Of a stretch of DNA of 64,000 nucleotides, positions 21,795 through 31,989 are shown in pieces. The stretch is from contig CM066035.1 of the NCBI GenBank assembly GCA_033557465.1, positions 907,463,309-907,527,308 of the forward strand, given 5' to 3'. Below the pieces are notes generated by a model, which worked only from the letters and a program-made list of their open reading frames with translations, was not told the DNA's origin and searched no databases. Both the position numbers and the translations under genes were made by a program. Within the stretch, counting starts at the first letter, position 1. The number at the start of each line of letters is the position of its first letter. This DNA comes from Ichthyophis bannanicus (taxonomy: Eukaryota; Chordata; Amphibia; Gymnophiona; Ichthyophiidae).

Positions 21795-23621
21795 ATGGAA
21801 AAACCAGCCTCCGGCTTCAAAAAATGCACTAAGTGTAGCAGTACAATTTCTGTTACAGATACCCATGAATGGTGTCTTAAATGTTTGGGGCCTGAACACT
21901 CCATTCCGGATTGCCAGTCCTGCTCTCTAATGTCTAAACGAGGGTTACAGAACCGAGCAGCCAAGCTCCATGTGCTGTTTCCCACGGATGCACCGGCGGT
22001 GGCATCGACATCTTCCAGGTCTTCCTCTCCCGATGGGTCTCAGGAAACCAAACATAATCCTAGCAGGTCCTCGAAGGGCAAATCTCCCTCCAAGCATCGA
22101 GATGCCTCCGGGCTTGCCCTTGAGGATCCTGCCCCAGCCAAACAACCCCGGCGGGAAGCTCCGGCTTCCAAAGCTCCTCCTATGGGGTTACAGGTTGACA
22201 TCGATGGCACGGCCTCGACTGATCACCTGTTAGACTGCTCTGGGGTACCGGCACAATCTCCCGGTACCGACATCCAGGCAGTCGTGGCGTCCATGGATAA
22301 CACTGTTCAATCCATGCAGCAGGCTATAATGGCTTTTATTAAGGCTGCGACGCCGACGGTACCGCAACGAGGCTCGTTGCCGGTACCGGTACCAGCACTG
22401 ATACCGGTACCAATTGCATCGACATCGGCCAGGATACCGACTCAGGTTCCCTGTCCAGGGCTATTTCTCGGTACCGATCCGGTACCGGGAACGCCCGATG
22501 TCGGTACCGATCGATACGCGTATCGATCATTGGAAGGGGATAGACGATACTTCGATTCCTCTGATTCTGATTCCTCAGATGAGTCTCCTGAAGTATCCAT
22601 TACCCTTCCTGAGGAGCCTGCTTCACCAAAAAGGAGAATGTCTCCTCCAGAGGATTTGTCCTTTCAAGACTTCATAATAGAAGTGGCTAAAGGACTCTCT
22701 ATTTCAGTAACCTCTGAAGCAGAGCCTAGAGCAAAAAATTAGATATTTTAGGATACTCTAAGGCTCCTAGAGAGGCAGTCACCTTGCCAATTCATGAAAT
22801 TCTTCATGAACATATGATTGACTTATTGGGAGACTCCTCTCACCCTTTCTCCTCATTCTCGCAGATTGGACACTATGTACCGTGTCCCTCCTTGTCCTGG
22901 ATTTCAGAAAACTCAGCTTCCTCACCACTCCATTGTGGTGCAGTCAGCTATGAAAAGGATAAAGAGTACCAAAAGACACTCTTCTGCTCCTCCAGGAAGA
23001 GAATGCAGGACCTTGGATGCTTTTGGTAGAAAAATCTTCCAAGCCAGTATGCTTATTGCCAGAATCAACTCATATAGCCTTTATATGGGTATGTTTCTAA
23101 AGGAAGTTGCACTAAAGCTGCACAACTTTCTCCCTTTTATACCAGAGGATAGAAGGGATGAGTTCCTCCTTTGGCTTAAGCATACTCAAGACATTTCAAA
23201 GTTTTCCAATAGGGCAGCCTTTGACTCCTTTGAAGGTGCCAGCAGAGCCTCAGGCATTGCCATAGCTGCTCGAAGAATTGCTTGGCTCCAGGCTTCTGAT
23301 CTAGAACCCTGGGTTCAAGATGGCTTAGGAAATCTGCCCTGTACAGGTGAAAATCTGTTTGGCAAAGAGTGGCAAATTAAAGCCACTCAAATGGATGCAG
23401 AAAATTCTGCTTTGGATAGACTCTCAAGGTCTACCTCCATTCCTGCCAAGAAAAAGACTTTTAAAAAATCTTTTTTCAAAAAGGGCAGGTTTACTTCCAC
23501 TTCTGGCCAACAATCTTCTACAGGTCGCTTTCCGACTAAGCGTCAGCAACCTAAACAGGCCAGGCCTAAACCTGCAGGGGCTGCTACAACTCAACAGTCC
23601 CATCCCCCTCAGGGTTTTTGA
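21795..23621 (+). pseudogene. DIRS B gag-like protein
   Basis: MEKPASGFKKCTKC opens a frame to 22742 with the same Cys/His array as A. A one-base slip in the A run near 22735 ends it early. The downstream part (from 22746; main frame 22818-23621) holds SPHSRRLDTMYRVPP, CRTLDAFGRK, a conserved GENLFGK block and a Lys/Gln/Pro-rich C-terminus ending PPQGF. Total length would be about 600 residues. Copies A and F share every block, so this is a family-specific gag. Confidence 0.8.
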
Positions 23622-25382
23622 CTTGATACTAGAGAACTTAAGGTTAGCTCATTTTGCTCCCAGATGGGAGCAAATCACATCAGAGCAGTGGACCCTCTCC
23701 ATCATAAGAGAGGGCTACAAACTTCACTTCTCAGAGACACTTCAATTCTCCCACATCTCTCCTCGACCTTCTGGATCAGGAGGTGACTCATTCTCATTCC
23801 AAAGAAAACAGGGGGATACAGACCCATTCTAGATTTCAGAGAATTGAACAAATTCCTATGCAAGGAGAAGTTCAAGATGCTTTCTCTAGGTACTCTCCTT
23901 CCATACCTGCAGAGTCAGGATTGGCTTTGTTCTCTAGATCTCAAGGATGCGTACACTCATGTCCTCATCCATCCATCTCACAGAAAATTCCTACGTTTTC
24001 TGTTCCAGGGAAAACATTACCAATACAGAGTCCTTCCTTTCGGTCTGGCCTCTGCTCCAAGAGTGTTCACCAAATGCATGGCAATAGTTGCTGCATTTCT
24101 ATGCACTCTGGGAATCTTTGTCTTCCCATATCTGGACGACTGGCTCATCCGAGCTCCAACCCAGTCGTAGGCTCAGATCTCCCTGAACCGCACCAGGCGC
24201 ATTCTGCAATACCTGGGACTTGTGGTAAACCTCCCAAAGTCCCAGCTCACCCCTACTCGGGAATTCATAGGGGCCTGGTTGGACACCACTTCTGCAAGGG
24301 CCTATCTTCCCCAAGCCCGTTGTCAACGTCTAGTGCAGTTAGCCTCCCAGATTCAGTCAAAGAGCCACTTAACTGCCAGGGAGATGCTACAGCTGCTAGG
24401 CCATATGGCTTCCACAGTACATGTGGTGCCCTATGCTCGCCTACACATGAGAGCAGCTCAATGGACTTTGTCCACCCAGTGGACTCAAGCTTCAGGAGCT
24501 CTCTCAGATCAAATAGCAAACTCCAAACGTCTCTTTTGGTCTCTCTCCAATGGTGGATGTCCACTCAAAATCTGTTGTTGGGGTCCCCAAGCAATCCTCA
24601 CAACAGATGCCTCTCAAACAGGTTGGGGAGCTCAGCTACAAGACCTCTCCACCCAAGGTACTTGGTCCCCACAGGAGGCCTCTCTTCATATCAACCATTT
24701 GGAACTTCGAGCAGTGTTCCTAGCTCTCAAGGTCTTTCATACCCTCCTCAGCTACCAGACAGTCCTCATTCAGACGAACAATCAGGTAGCCATGTTTTAC
24801 ATAAACAAGCAAGGAGGAACTGGCTCTCTGTCGCTTTGCAACAAAGCTCTAAGATTATGGGCCTTCGCCAGAGAGCATCAAATCCATCTCCTGGCAGTAT
24901 ACCTCCCAGGAATTCAAAACTCTTGGGCAGACAGACTCAGTCGAGTTCTGCTTCCATACGAATGGTCCCTGCACATGGATCAGGTACTCAAAATCTTCCA
25001 GGAATGGGGAACCCCGGACATAGACCTCTTTGCAAGTCCGTGGAATGCCAAACGTCTCCGGTTCTGTTCCAGAATTCCGTGTCAGGGAGTTCAGGCCAAG
25101 GATGCCTTCCTCCTTCATTGGGGTCAAGACTTCCTGTATGCCTTTCCACCCATTCCTTTGATTCCCAAGACTCTGTTCAAACTCCAGAGGGATCAAGGAT
25201 CTATGATCCTCATAGCTCCACGCTGGCCACGCCAGGTGTGGTACCCTCGACTTCTGCATCTCTCCCAAGCCCCCTCCTTGAACTTGGGAGCTGCACCAAA
25301 CCTTCTATTTCAGGAGGAGGGGACTTTGTGGCATCCAAACCCAAAGTCCCTTCACCTCAGAGCTTGGTTACTGAAGGCCTAG
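23622..25382 (+). pseudogene. DIRS B reverse transcriptase and RNase H
   Basis: The RT keeps SLDLKDAYTHV (first catalytic Asp), the LPFGLASAPRVFTK block typical of DIRS RTs, and YLDDWL. RNase H follows with TTDASQTGWG, LELRAVFLALK, a QTNNQVAM block (Asn for Asp) and NSWADRLSR. Lesions: about 80 bases are missing near 23785 compared with A, removing the GAI...GFYSP part of the fingers, and TAG at 24168-24170 interrupts the frame just after YLDD. The last part is open to 25382. Confidence 0.8.
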
Positions 25383-26419
25383 ACCGTCAAGACTTCAATC
25401 TTTCTCAGCAAGTGAAGGATATCCTCCATGCTTCCAGAAAACCTTCCACTAGGCGTTCCTGTGCTTTTAAGTGGAAAAGATTTTCCATTTGGTGTACTCA
25501 AAAGGGTCTTGACCCTCTGGCACTTCCTGTGAATTCTCTATTGGAATATCTCCTGCATCTTTCCAATGCAGGCCTTAAGACAAATTCAGTAAGGGTCCAT
25601 TTAAGTGCTATTGCAGCATCCCTTAAGCCTATCAATGGACAACCTGTTTCCTCTCATCCTCTTATTGCAAGATTCATGAGAGGCCTAACTTTAACTAAAC
25701 CTCCCATTCGACCTCCTCCGGTGGCATGGGACTTAAACTTGGTTCTTGGTGAGCTTATGAAGCCACCTTTTGAACCCTTAGCCACTACCTCCTTGAAATT
25801 TCTTTCCTGGAAGGTTATTTTCCTTATTGCAATCACTTCTGCTCACCGCATCAGTGAACTGCAGGCCTTAGTGGCTAATCCACCTTATACAAGGTTCCAT
25901 CATGATAAGGTAGTCCTTAGGACAAATCCTCACTTTATGCCTAAAGTGGTCTCACCTTTTCATCTTAATCAAGAGGTATATTTACCTGTCTTTTTTCCAG
26001 CTCCTCATGCATCCAGTGCAGAGAGGAACCTTCATACTCTAGATTGTAAAAGAGCTCTTGCCTTTTACTTACACAGGACACAGCAACATAGGAAATCTTC
26101 CCAGCTTTTTGTTGCTTTTGATCCTTCTCATTTAGGACTTCCAGTCTCTAAAAGAACACTGTCCAATTGGATTGCTCAGTGTATTTCCTTTGTTTACCAG
26201 AGTAAGAACCTTTCTCTGGAGGGCCATGTCACAGCTCACAATGTGAGGGCCATGGCCACCTCTAAGGCTCATCTTCATTCTGTGTCCATCGACCAGATCT
26301 GTCGAGCAGCCACCCGGGCCTCGGTTCATACCTTCACAGCCCATTACTGTTTGGACAAGGACTCCCGCCGGGATGCCTTGTTTGGTCAGGCTGTCCTCAG
26401 ACACCTGTTCCATTCTTGA
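25350..26419 (+). CDS. DIRS B tyrosine recombinase
   Basis: This is the C-terminal part of an 878-residue open frame that is open from 23783 and overlaps the RT gene in another phase. The recombinase proper begins near 25350. It has the N-terminal SAM-like block (RKPSTRRSCAFKWKRFSIW), then catalytic Arg in SAHRISELQAL, the HNVR box (HxxR) in TAHNVRAMA, and the nucleophile Tyr in FTAHYCLDKD. It would cut and join circular cDNA into the genome. All catalytic residues are present and the frame ends normally. The exact start cannot be fixed from the sequence. Confidence 0.85.
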
Positions 26420-26533
26420 ACAACTCCTGCCCTCCTTCCCTGAATGGATGCCTGAGATCCATAGGAAGACGAGGAACCTTTCAGGGTCTCATACCCTTAG
26501 GGATCTCCCAGGCATCTTAGCTAGGGAGTCCCC

Positions 26534-26630
26534 ATATGTGAGGACTTATTCCTGCTTGTTCCTGGAGATAGCACAGTTACTTACCTGTAACAGGTGATCT
26601 CTGGGAACAGCAGGAATTAGTCCTCACAAC
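26534..26630. repeat. Internal complementary region of DIRS B
   Basis: 26534-26569 is the reverse complement of the left end of B, and 26570-26630 that of its right end. This is the DIRS internal complementary region, thought to template completion of the cDNA ends and circle closure. Confidence 0.9.
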
Positions 26631-26896
26631 CCTCCCACCTCCCCTAGGAGTTGTATCTCTCTTTCTCTTTCCTTTCCTCTCTCTCTCTATTGTCTCAACT
26701 TTAAACTTGAACTGAGGAGAGTTGGTAGGAAAGGCGGGAAGGCAGCGCGCATGCGCTGTGGGATGCCCCAAAAGCTTTCTTTCTGGGAAGCTGGGGAGCA
26801 TTCCCGCGCAGGCTCCGTCAGTACCGACGTACCCATATTTGAGGACTAATTCCTGCTGTTCCCAGAGATCACCTGTTACAGGTAAGTAACTGTGCT

Positions 26897-27676
26897 TTAC
26901 CACCTCTCCTCATTCTCGTAGATTGGATACTATGTATCGAGTCCCTCCTTGTCCTGGTTTCCATAAGACTCAGCTTCCTCACCATTCTATTGTGGTGGAG
27001 TCAGCTATGAGAAGGATCAGAAGTGCAAAAAGGCATGTCTCTAATCCTCCTGGACGTGAGTGCAGAACCCTGGATGCTTTTGGACGTAGAGTCTTCCAAG
27101 CTTCCATGCTTTCTGCCAGAATCAGTTCCTATAGTCTCTACATGGGAATGTTCCTAAAGGAGGTCACAGATAATTTACAGACTTTAAGTCCTTTAATTTC
27201 TGAGGATAAAAGACAGGACTTTCTCACTTGGGTCAAACATGCTTCTAAATTTTCTAACCGTGCAGCCTTTGACTGCTTTGAGTGTATAAGCAGAACCTCG
27301 GCTATCGCCATAGGTGCACGTAGAATTGCTTGGCTCCAGGCATCTGATCTAAAGCTCTGGGTACAAGATAAATTGGGAAATATCCCTTGTACTGGTGAGA
27401 ACCTGTTTGGTAAAGATTGGCAGGAAAAAGCCAATGAAGTGGATGCTGAGAATTCTACCTTGGATAGACTATCCAAGTCTACTGCTAATCCTGTTAGAAA
27501 GAAGTTGTTCAAGAAAACATCTTTTTCTAAAGAAAAGATTTTATCCTGCTTATGTTCAGCAGGCATCTTCTACAGGTCAGTTTTCAAACAAACATCAGCA
27601 ACCACCCAAACAGAAGAAAGCAAAGGCTGTTAGGCCTCCACCGGCCCAGCAGCCTCAGCCTCCTCAGGGCCTTTGA
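26897..27676 (+). pseudogene. DIRS A gag-like protein, C-terminal part
   Basis: The frame resumes directly after B with SPHSRRLDTMYRVPP and runs through GRECRTLDAFGRR, IAWLQASDLK and GENLFGKDW. A frameshift near 27545 passes to the frame ending at 27676 with a Gln/Pro-rich tail (PPQGL). Only one open piece (26923-27633) is long. Confidence 0.75.
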
Positions 27677-29500
27677 CTTTCAGCTAGAGAACTTAGCCTT
27701 TCTGGTTCTGGAGGGACCAGAACCGTCCACAATTCCAGGAAGGTTATGTCATTTTGCCCCCAGATGGAGGCAAATAACAGCAGAGCATTGGACACTCTCC
27801 ATCATAAAGGAGGGGTACAAGCTTCATTTTTCAAGCATGCCCCCTCACACAATAGTGAAGCAGTTCAATTCTCCGACCTCTCTCATCAACCTGTTAGGTC
27901 AGGAGGTTGCCATCCTTCTTGCCCAAGGGGCAATAGAAGATGTACCTCTTCATCAACAGGGCACAGGGTTCTATTCCCCTTATTTTCTTATTCCAAAGAA
28001 AACAGGGGGGTACAGGCCTATTTTAGATCTCAGAGAATTGAACAAATTCCTTGTCAAGGAGAAATTCAAGATGATTTCTCTCGGAACTCTGCTACCATAC
28101 CTTCAGAGTCAGGATTGGCTTTGTTCTCTAGATCTCAAGGGTGCGTACACCCATATCCTCATCCATCCAACCCACAGAAGGTTCCTTCGGTTCCTCTTTC
28201 AAGGAAAGCACTACCAATACAGGGTGCTTCCTTTTGGTCTGGCCTCGGCACCAAGGGTGTTCACGAAATGCATGGCTGTCGTAGCAGCATTTCTCCACAC
28301 TCTAGGGATATTTGTCTTCCCTTACTTGGACGACTGGCTCATTCGAGCTCCAACACAGTCAGAGGCCAAGACTTCTCTATCCTGTACAATGCGTATCCTT
28401 CAGTATTTAGGGCTGGTAATAAACATCCCAAAATCCAGTCTAACTCCCACTCAGTCTTTAGAATTCTTAGGAGCTTTCCTGGATACCACAAGGGCAAGGG
28501 CCTATCTTCCCCAGGCCCTTTGCCTTCGCTTGGTGCAGTTAGCTTCTCAAGCAGTGCTAAAGCCTCATCTAACTGCTCGAGAAATGTTGCAATTACTAGG
28601 CCACATGGCATCCACCGTGCATGTGGTTCCATATGCTCGCCTCCACATGAGGGCAGCTCAGTGGACTTTATCCACCCAATGGACCCAGGCATCAGGGTGC
28701 CTGTCAGACAAAATAGCAAACACAAGTCGCCTCATTTTGTCCCTCCAGTGGTGGAGGTCCACTCAAAACCTGTTGCTGGGGTCCCCCTTTCAGCAACCGC
28801 TGCCCCAAGCAACTCTCACAACAGATGCTTCTCCAATGGGTTGGAGAGCTCATCTGCAAGACTTCTCCACCCAGGGCACCTGGTCTCCGCAAGAGTTGTC
28901 TACATATCGATCTCTTGGAACTCAGAGCAATCATCCTGGCTCTGCGAGTTGTTCTATGTGAACAAGCAGGGGGGAACGGGCTCTGTCGCTTTGCAACGAA
29001 GCTTTGCGACTATGGGCCCTCACCAGAGAGCATCAGATTCATCTGCTGGCAGTATATCTTCCAGGCATTCAAAACTCTTGGGCAGACAGATTCAGTCGAG
29101 TTCTGCTGCCACACGAGTGGTCTCTGCATGCAGACCAGGTGACCAGGATTTTTCAACTCTGGGGAACCCCGGACATAGACCTCGTTGCAAGTCCATGGAA
29201 TGCCAAACTTCCCCGGTTCTGTTCCAGAACTCCAGCTCAGGGGGCTCAGGCCAGGGATGCTTTCCTCCTTTACTGGGGTCAAGACTTCCTGTATGCCTTT
29301 CCACCCATTCCCCTAATTCCCAAAACCCTCTTCAAGCTTCAGAGAGACAGAGGCCGTATGATTCTCATAGCACCACATTGGCCACGGCAAGTGTGGTACC
29401 CTCTGCTTCTACATCTCTCTCAAGCTCCCTCCCTGGAGTTAGGGTCTGCTCCAGATCTCCTATCTCAGGAGGACGGAATGTTATGGCATCCCAATTCCAG
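27677..29500 (+). pseudogene. DIRS A reverse transcriptase and RNase H
   Basis: The RT frame (to 28961) is more complete than in B: it has the fingers (GAIEDVPLHQQGTGFYSPYF), LPFGLASAPRVFTK and YLDDWL. The first catalytic motif reads LDLKGAY, so Asp is replaced by Gly and polymerase activity should be lost. RNase H has TTDASPMGW, but about 50 bases are missing near 28925-28960, including the block with the second acidic residue. A further deletion near 29500 removes the RNase H stop and fuses the frame with the recombinase start. Confidence 0.8.
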
Positions 29501-30475
29501 AAAACCTTCCACTAGACGCTCTTATGCTTTCAAGTGGAAAAGGTTTACTATTTGGTGTTCGGAAAAGGGTCTTAACCCTCTTGCGATACCTCTGGAATCT
29601 TTGCTGGAGTATCTCCTCCATTTATCTAATGCAGGCCTTAAGACAAATTGTGTAAGAGTCCATTTGAGTGCTATTGCAGCTTCTCTTAAACCTCTAAATG
29701 GACAGCCTATTTCCTCTCATCCTCTTATAGCAAGATTTGAGAGGCCTCCTTCTAACTAAGCCTCCCATTAGACCACCTCCGGTGGCATGGGACTTGAACC
29801 TGGCTCTTGGGCAGCTCATGAAGCCACCTTTCGAACATTTAGCTACCACCTCCTTGAAATTCCTTTCTTGGAAGGTTATCTTTCTCATTGCAATCACATC
29901 AGCACGCCGCATTAGTGAGTTGCAAGCGCTAGTAGCTAATCCACCTTATACAAGGCTTCATCATGACAAGGTAGTCCTTAGGACTCATCCACACTTTATG
30001 CCTAATGTGGTCTTGCCTTTTCATCTGAACCAAGAGGTCTACCTGTCTTTTTCCAGGACCTCATGCATCAAATGCAGAGAGGAATCTTCATACCTTGGAC
30101 TGTAAAAGAGCTCTAGCTTTTTACTTACAAAGAACACAGCAACATAGAAAGTCCTCTCAACTCTTTATTGCTTTTGATCCTTCTCATTTGGGACTTCCAG
30201 TCTCCAAGAGAACACTATCTAACTGGATTGCTCAGTGTATTTCCTTCGCCTATCAGAGTAAGAACCTTTCTCTGGAGGGCCATGTCACGGCTCACAATGT
30301 GAGAGCCATGGCAGCCTCAATGGCTCATCTGCACTCTGTGTCTATTGACGACATCTGTCGAGCAGCCACTTGGGCCTCTGTTCATACCTTCACAGCCCAT
30401 TACTGCTTGGACAAGGACTCCTGCTGGGATGCCTTGTTTGGTCAGGCTGTTCTCAAACACCTGTTCCATACCTAA
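29500..30475 (+). pseudogene. DIRS A tyrosine recombinase, frameshifted
   Basis: It begins RKPSTRRSYAFKWKRF, fused in frame to RNase H. Frameshifts lie near 29745 and 30055. The catalytic blocks are kept in pieces: SARRISELQAL, TAHNVRAMA (HxxR) and FTAHYCLDKD (Tyr). It ends LKHLFHT at 30475. Confidence 0.8.
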
Positions 30476-30595
30476 TCAACTCCTGCCCACCATCCCTGGT
30501 AGGATGCCAGAGATCCATGGGGGGAAGTGGAGCCCTTTTCAGGGACACACAACTTCTGGGGTCTCTCCCTGGCACCTAAAGCTAGGGATTCCCCA

Positions 30596-30690
30596 TATGT
30601 GATGACTACATTCCTGCTTGTTCCTGGAGATAGCATAGTTACTCACCTGTAACAGGTGATCTCCGGGAACAGCAGGAATTTAGTCCTCAC
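30596..30690. repeat. Internal complementary region of DIRS A
   Basis: 30596-30631 mirrors the left end of A (20004 on), including its private TAGTCATCAC variant. 30632-30690 mirrors the right end. The matches confirm A as one element despite its insertion. Confidence 0.9.
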
Positions 30691-30965
30691 AACCCACCCA
30701 CCTCCCCTAGGAGTTGTATCTCTCTATCTGTCTCTTTCCTTTCCCTCTCTCTCTCTTTGTCTCAGCTTTAAAACTCAACTGGAGAGAGGCAGTTGGGAAA
30801 GGCGGGAAGACAGCACGCAGGCGCTGTGGGATGCTCCCAAAAGCTTCTGATTGGACGCTGGGGAGCGTTCCTGCGCGGGCTCCGTCGGTACCGACGATAC
30901 CCATATGTGAGGACTAAATTCCTGCTGTTCCCGGAGATCACCTGTTACAGGTGAGTAACTATGCT

Positions 30966-31985
30966 TTCTTGCAAGTGATCATACTCTTTGACCTGTAGCT
31001 GCGATGTATCCTTAGCAATGTGGGTAGAATAAATAGACAAATTAGATAGGCTGATTGTTCTTCTCCCTATGTTATGTTGCATGTCCAAAAATGGATAGTG
31101 GGGCTTATGCACAGGGAAATAAAACTGCCAATATGGGGTTTCTGTAGCTTGAATTAATAAAAGCAGACGTGTCCTATTAAATGCGCCATTTTCTGTCATT
31201 CAACCTGCAGCACATTATCCGCATCAGCTTGGAATAGCAAATATTTTTATTTGCTAACCTAATTGTTTCAGCCTCATCTGTTTAATGTACTGGCTGTGAC
31301 AGTATTGTGAAAGGTCCAGTATATGTGTAGTATTGTGAAAGGTCCCAGTCCAGAGTTTTTACACAGCTGTGCCTTTTCAAGGCAGTCTGGTGCTTTGAGT
31401 AAAGGTGTATTTGTTTCTTCAGGTGCTATTTTTAATAGGTCAATTTATGTTGAAAGGCGCTGTATTTTTCAATAGGTGGTCTGTTTGGGTTTTTTGCAGG
31501 TGATTTTTCATTTTGACATTCATGTGCCACACTGTCTCTTAATGAGCCATTTTCATTTTGCTGCTCACAGTGTATGAAAGCTTTCTTCTCTGTGAGCAGT
31601 GTAGGCCTTTGTAACTATGATGACCTGCCTAACAATGGCTTTCCCCCACCCTATATATTCAAACAATTCTGAATCCTTTGTATTGAACTTTCTATCAGGC
31701 CCCATGGAATTCTGAAGTCTCATTAGTTCTCAGTGTAACTTTGATCAATTCCATGACGTCTGCTTTATAGATTTTTCAATGCATGATTCTGTTATTTATG
31801 GGTCTTAGCTTCTATATAACATACACATCATAAATCAAAATGAACGTTTTTCTGGAAAACCTGCAATCATGATGGAATTTCTGCGCTTATTCAAAATAAT
31901 CATATTTAAATAGTCTATGTTCCATTCTGCATTGTTTGAAACATTAGGCACTCTGTTGCTGCTGGAAGACAGACCCATCCTTCTT
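30966..31985. other. Unassigned non-coding DNA
   Basis: No gene or known repeat is recognised. GTATTGTGAAAGGTCC is duplicated near 31300-31345. This is among the least repetitive stretches of the window. Confidence 0.4.
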
Positions 31986-31989
31986 TAAA

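Larger units (their letters stand above)
21416..26896 (+). mobile_element. DIRS-type retrotransposon B nested in A
   Basis: The left end starts ATCTCCAGGAACAAGC and the right end stops at GTAAGTAACTGTGCT. The internal complementary region (26534-26630) is the reverse complement of these two ends joined head to tail, which fixes the borders. Joining host sequence at 21415 to 26897 gives an unbroken gag frame (WETPLTTSPHSRR, compared with WETPLTLSPHSRR in B itself). There is no target-site duplication, as known for tyrosine-recombinase elements. B is defective in gag and RT, but its YR frame is intact. Confidence 0.93.
20004..30965 (+). mobile_element. DIRS-type retrotransposon A (contains copy B)
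   Basis: The left end (20004-20180) and right end (about 30745-30965) are imperfect inverted repeats, both with the GGTACCGACGGAGCC and AGGCGGGAA blocks. Between them lie gag, RT/RNase H and tyrosine recombinase in plus orientation, then an internal complementary region (30596-30690). Element B (21416-26896, 5481 bp) sits in gag. Without it A is also 5481 bp, close to typical DIRS length. A is defective: gag frameshift, RT active-site change, RNase H deletion and YR frameshifts. Confidence 0.92.

Noticed and set aside
23783..25350. First 520 residues of the long frame in B as a separate unknown protein
   Set aside because: They are the RT/RNase H gene read in another phase, and no domain was recognised. 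Kept only as an observation on the overlap.
26534..26896. CRISPR-like or tandem repeats because CAGGAA and CCTGTTACAGG words recur
   Set aside because: The recurrence is explained by DIRS ends and internal complementary regions, and the host looks like a vertebrate.
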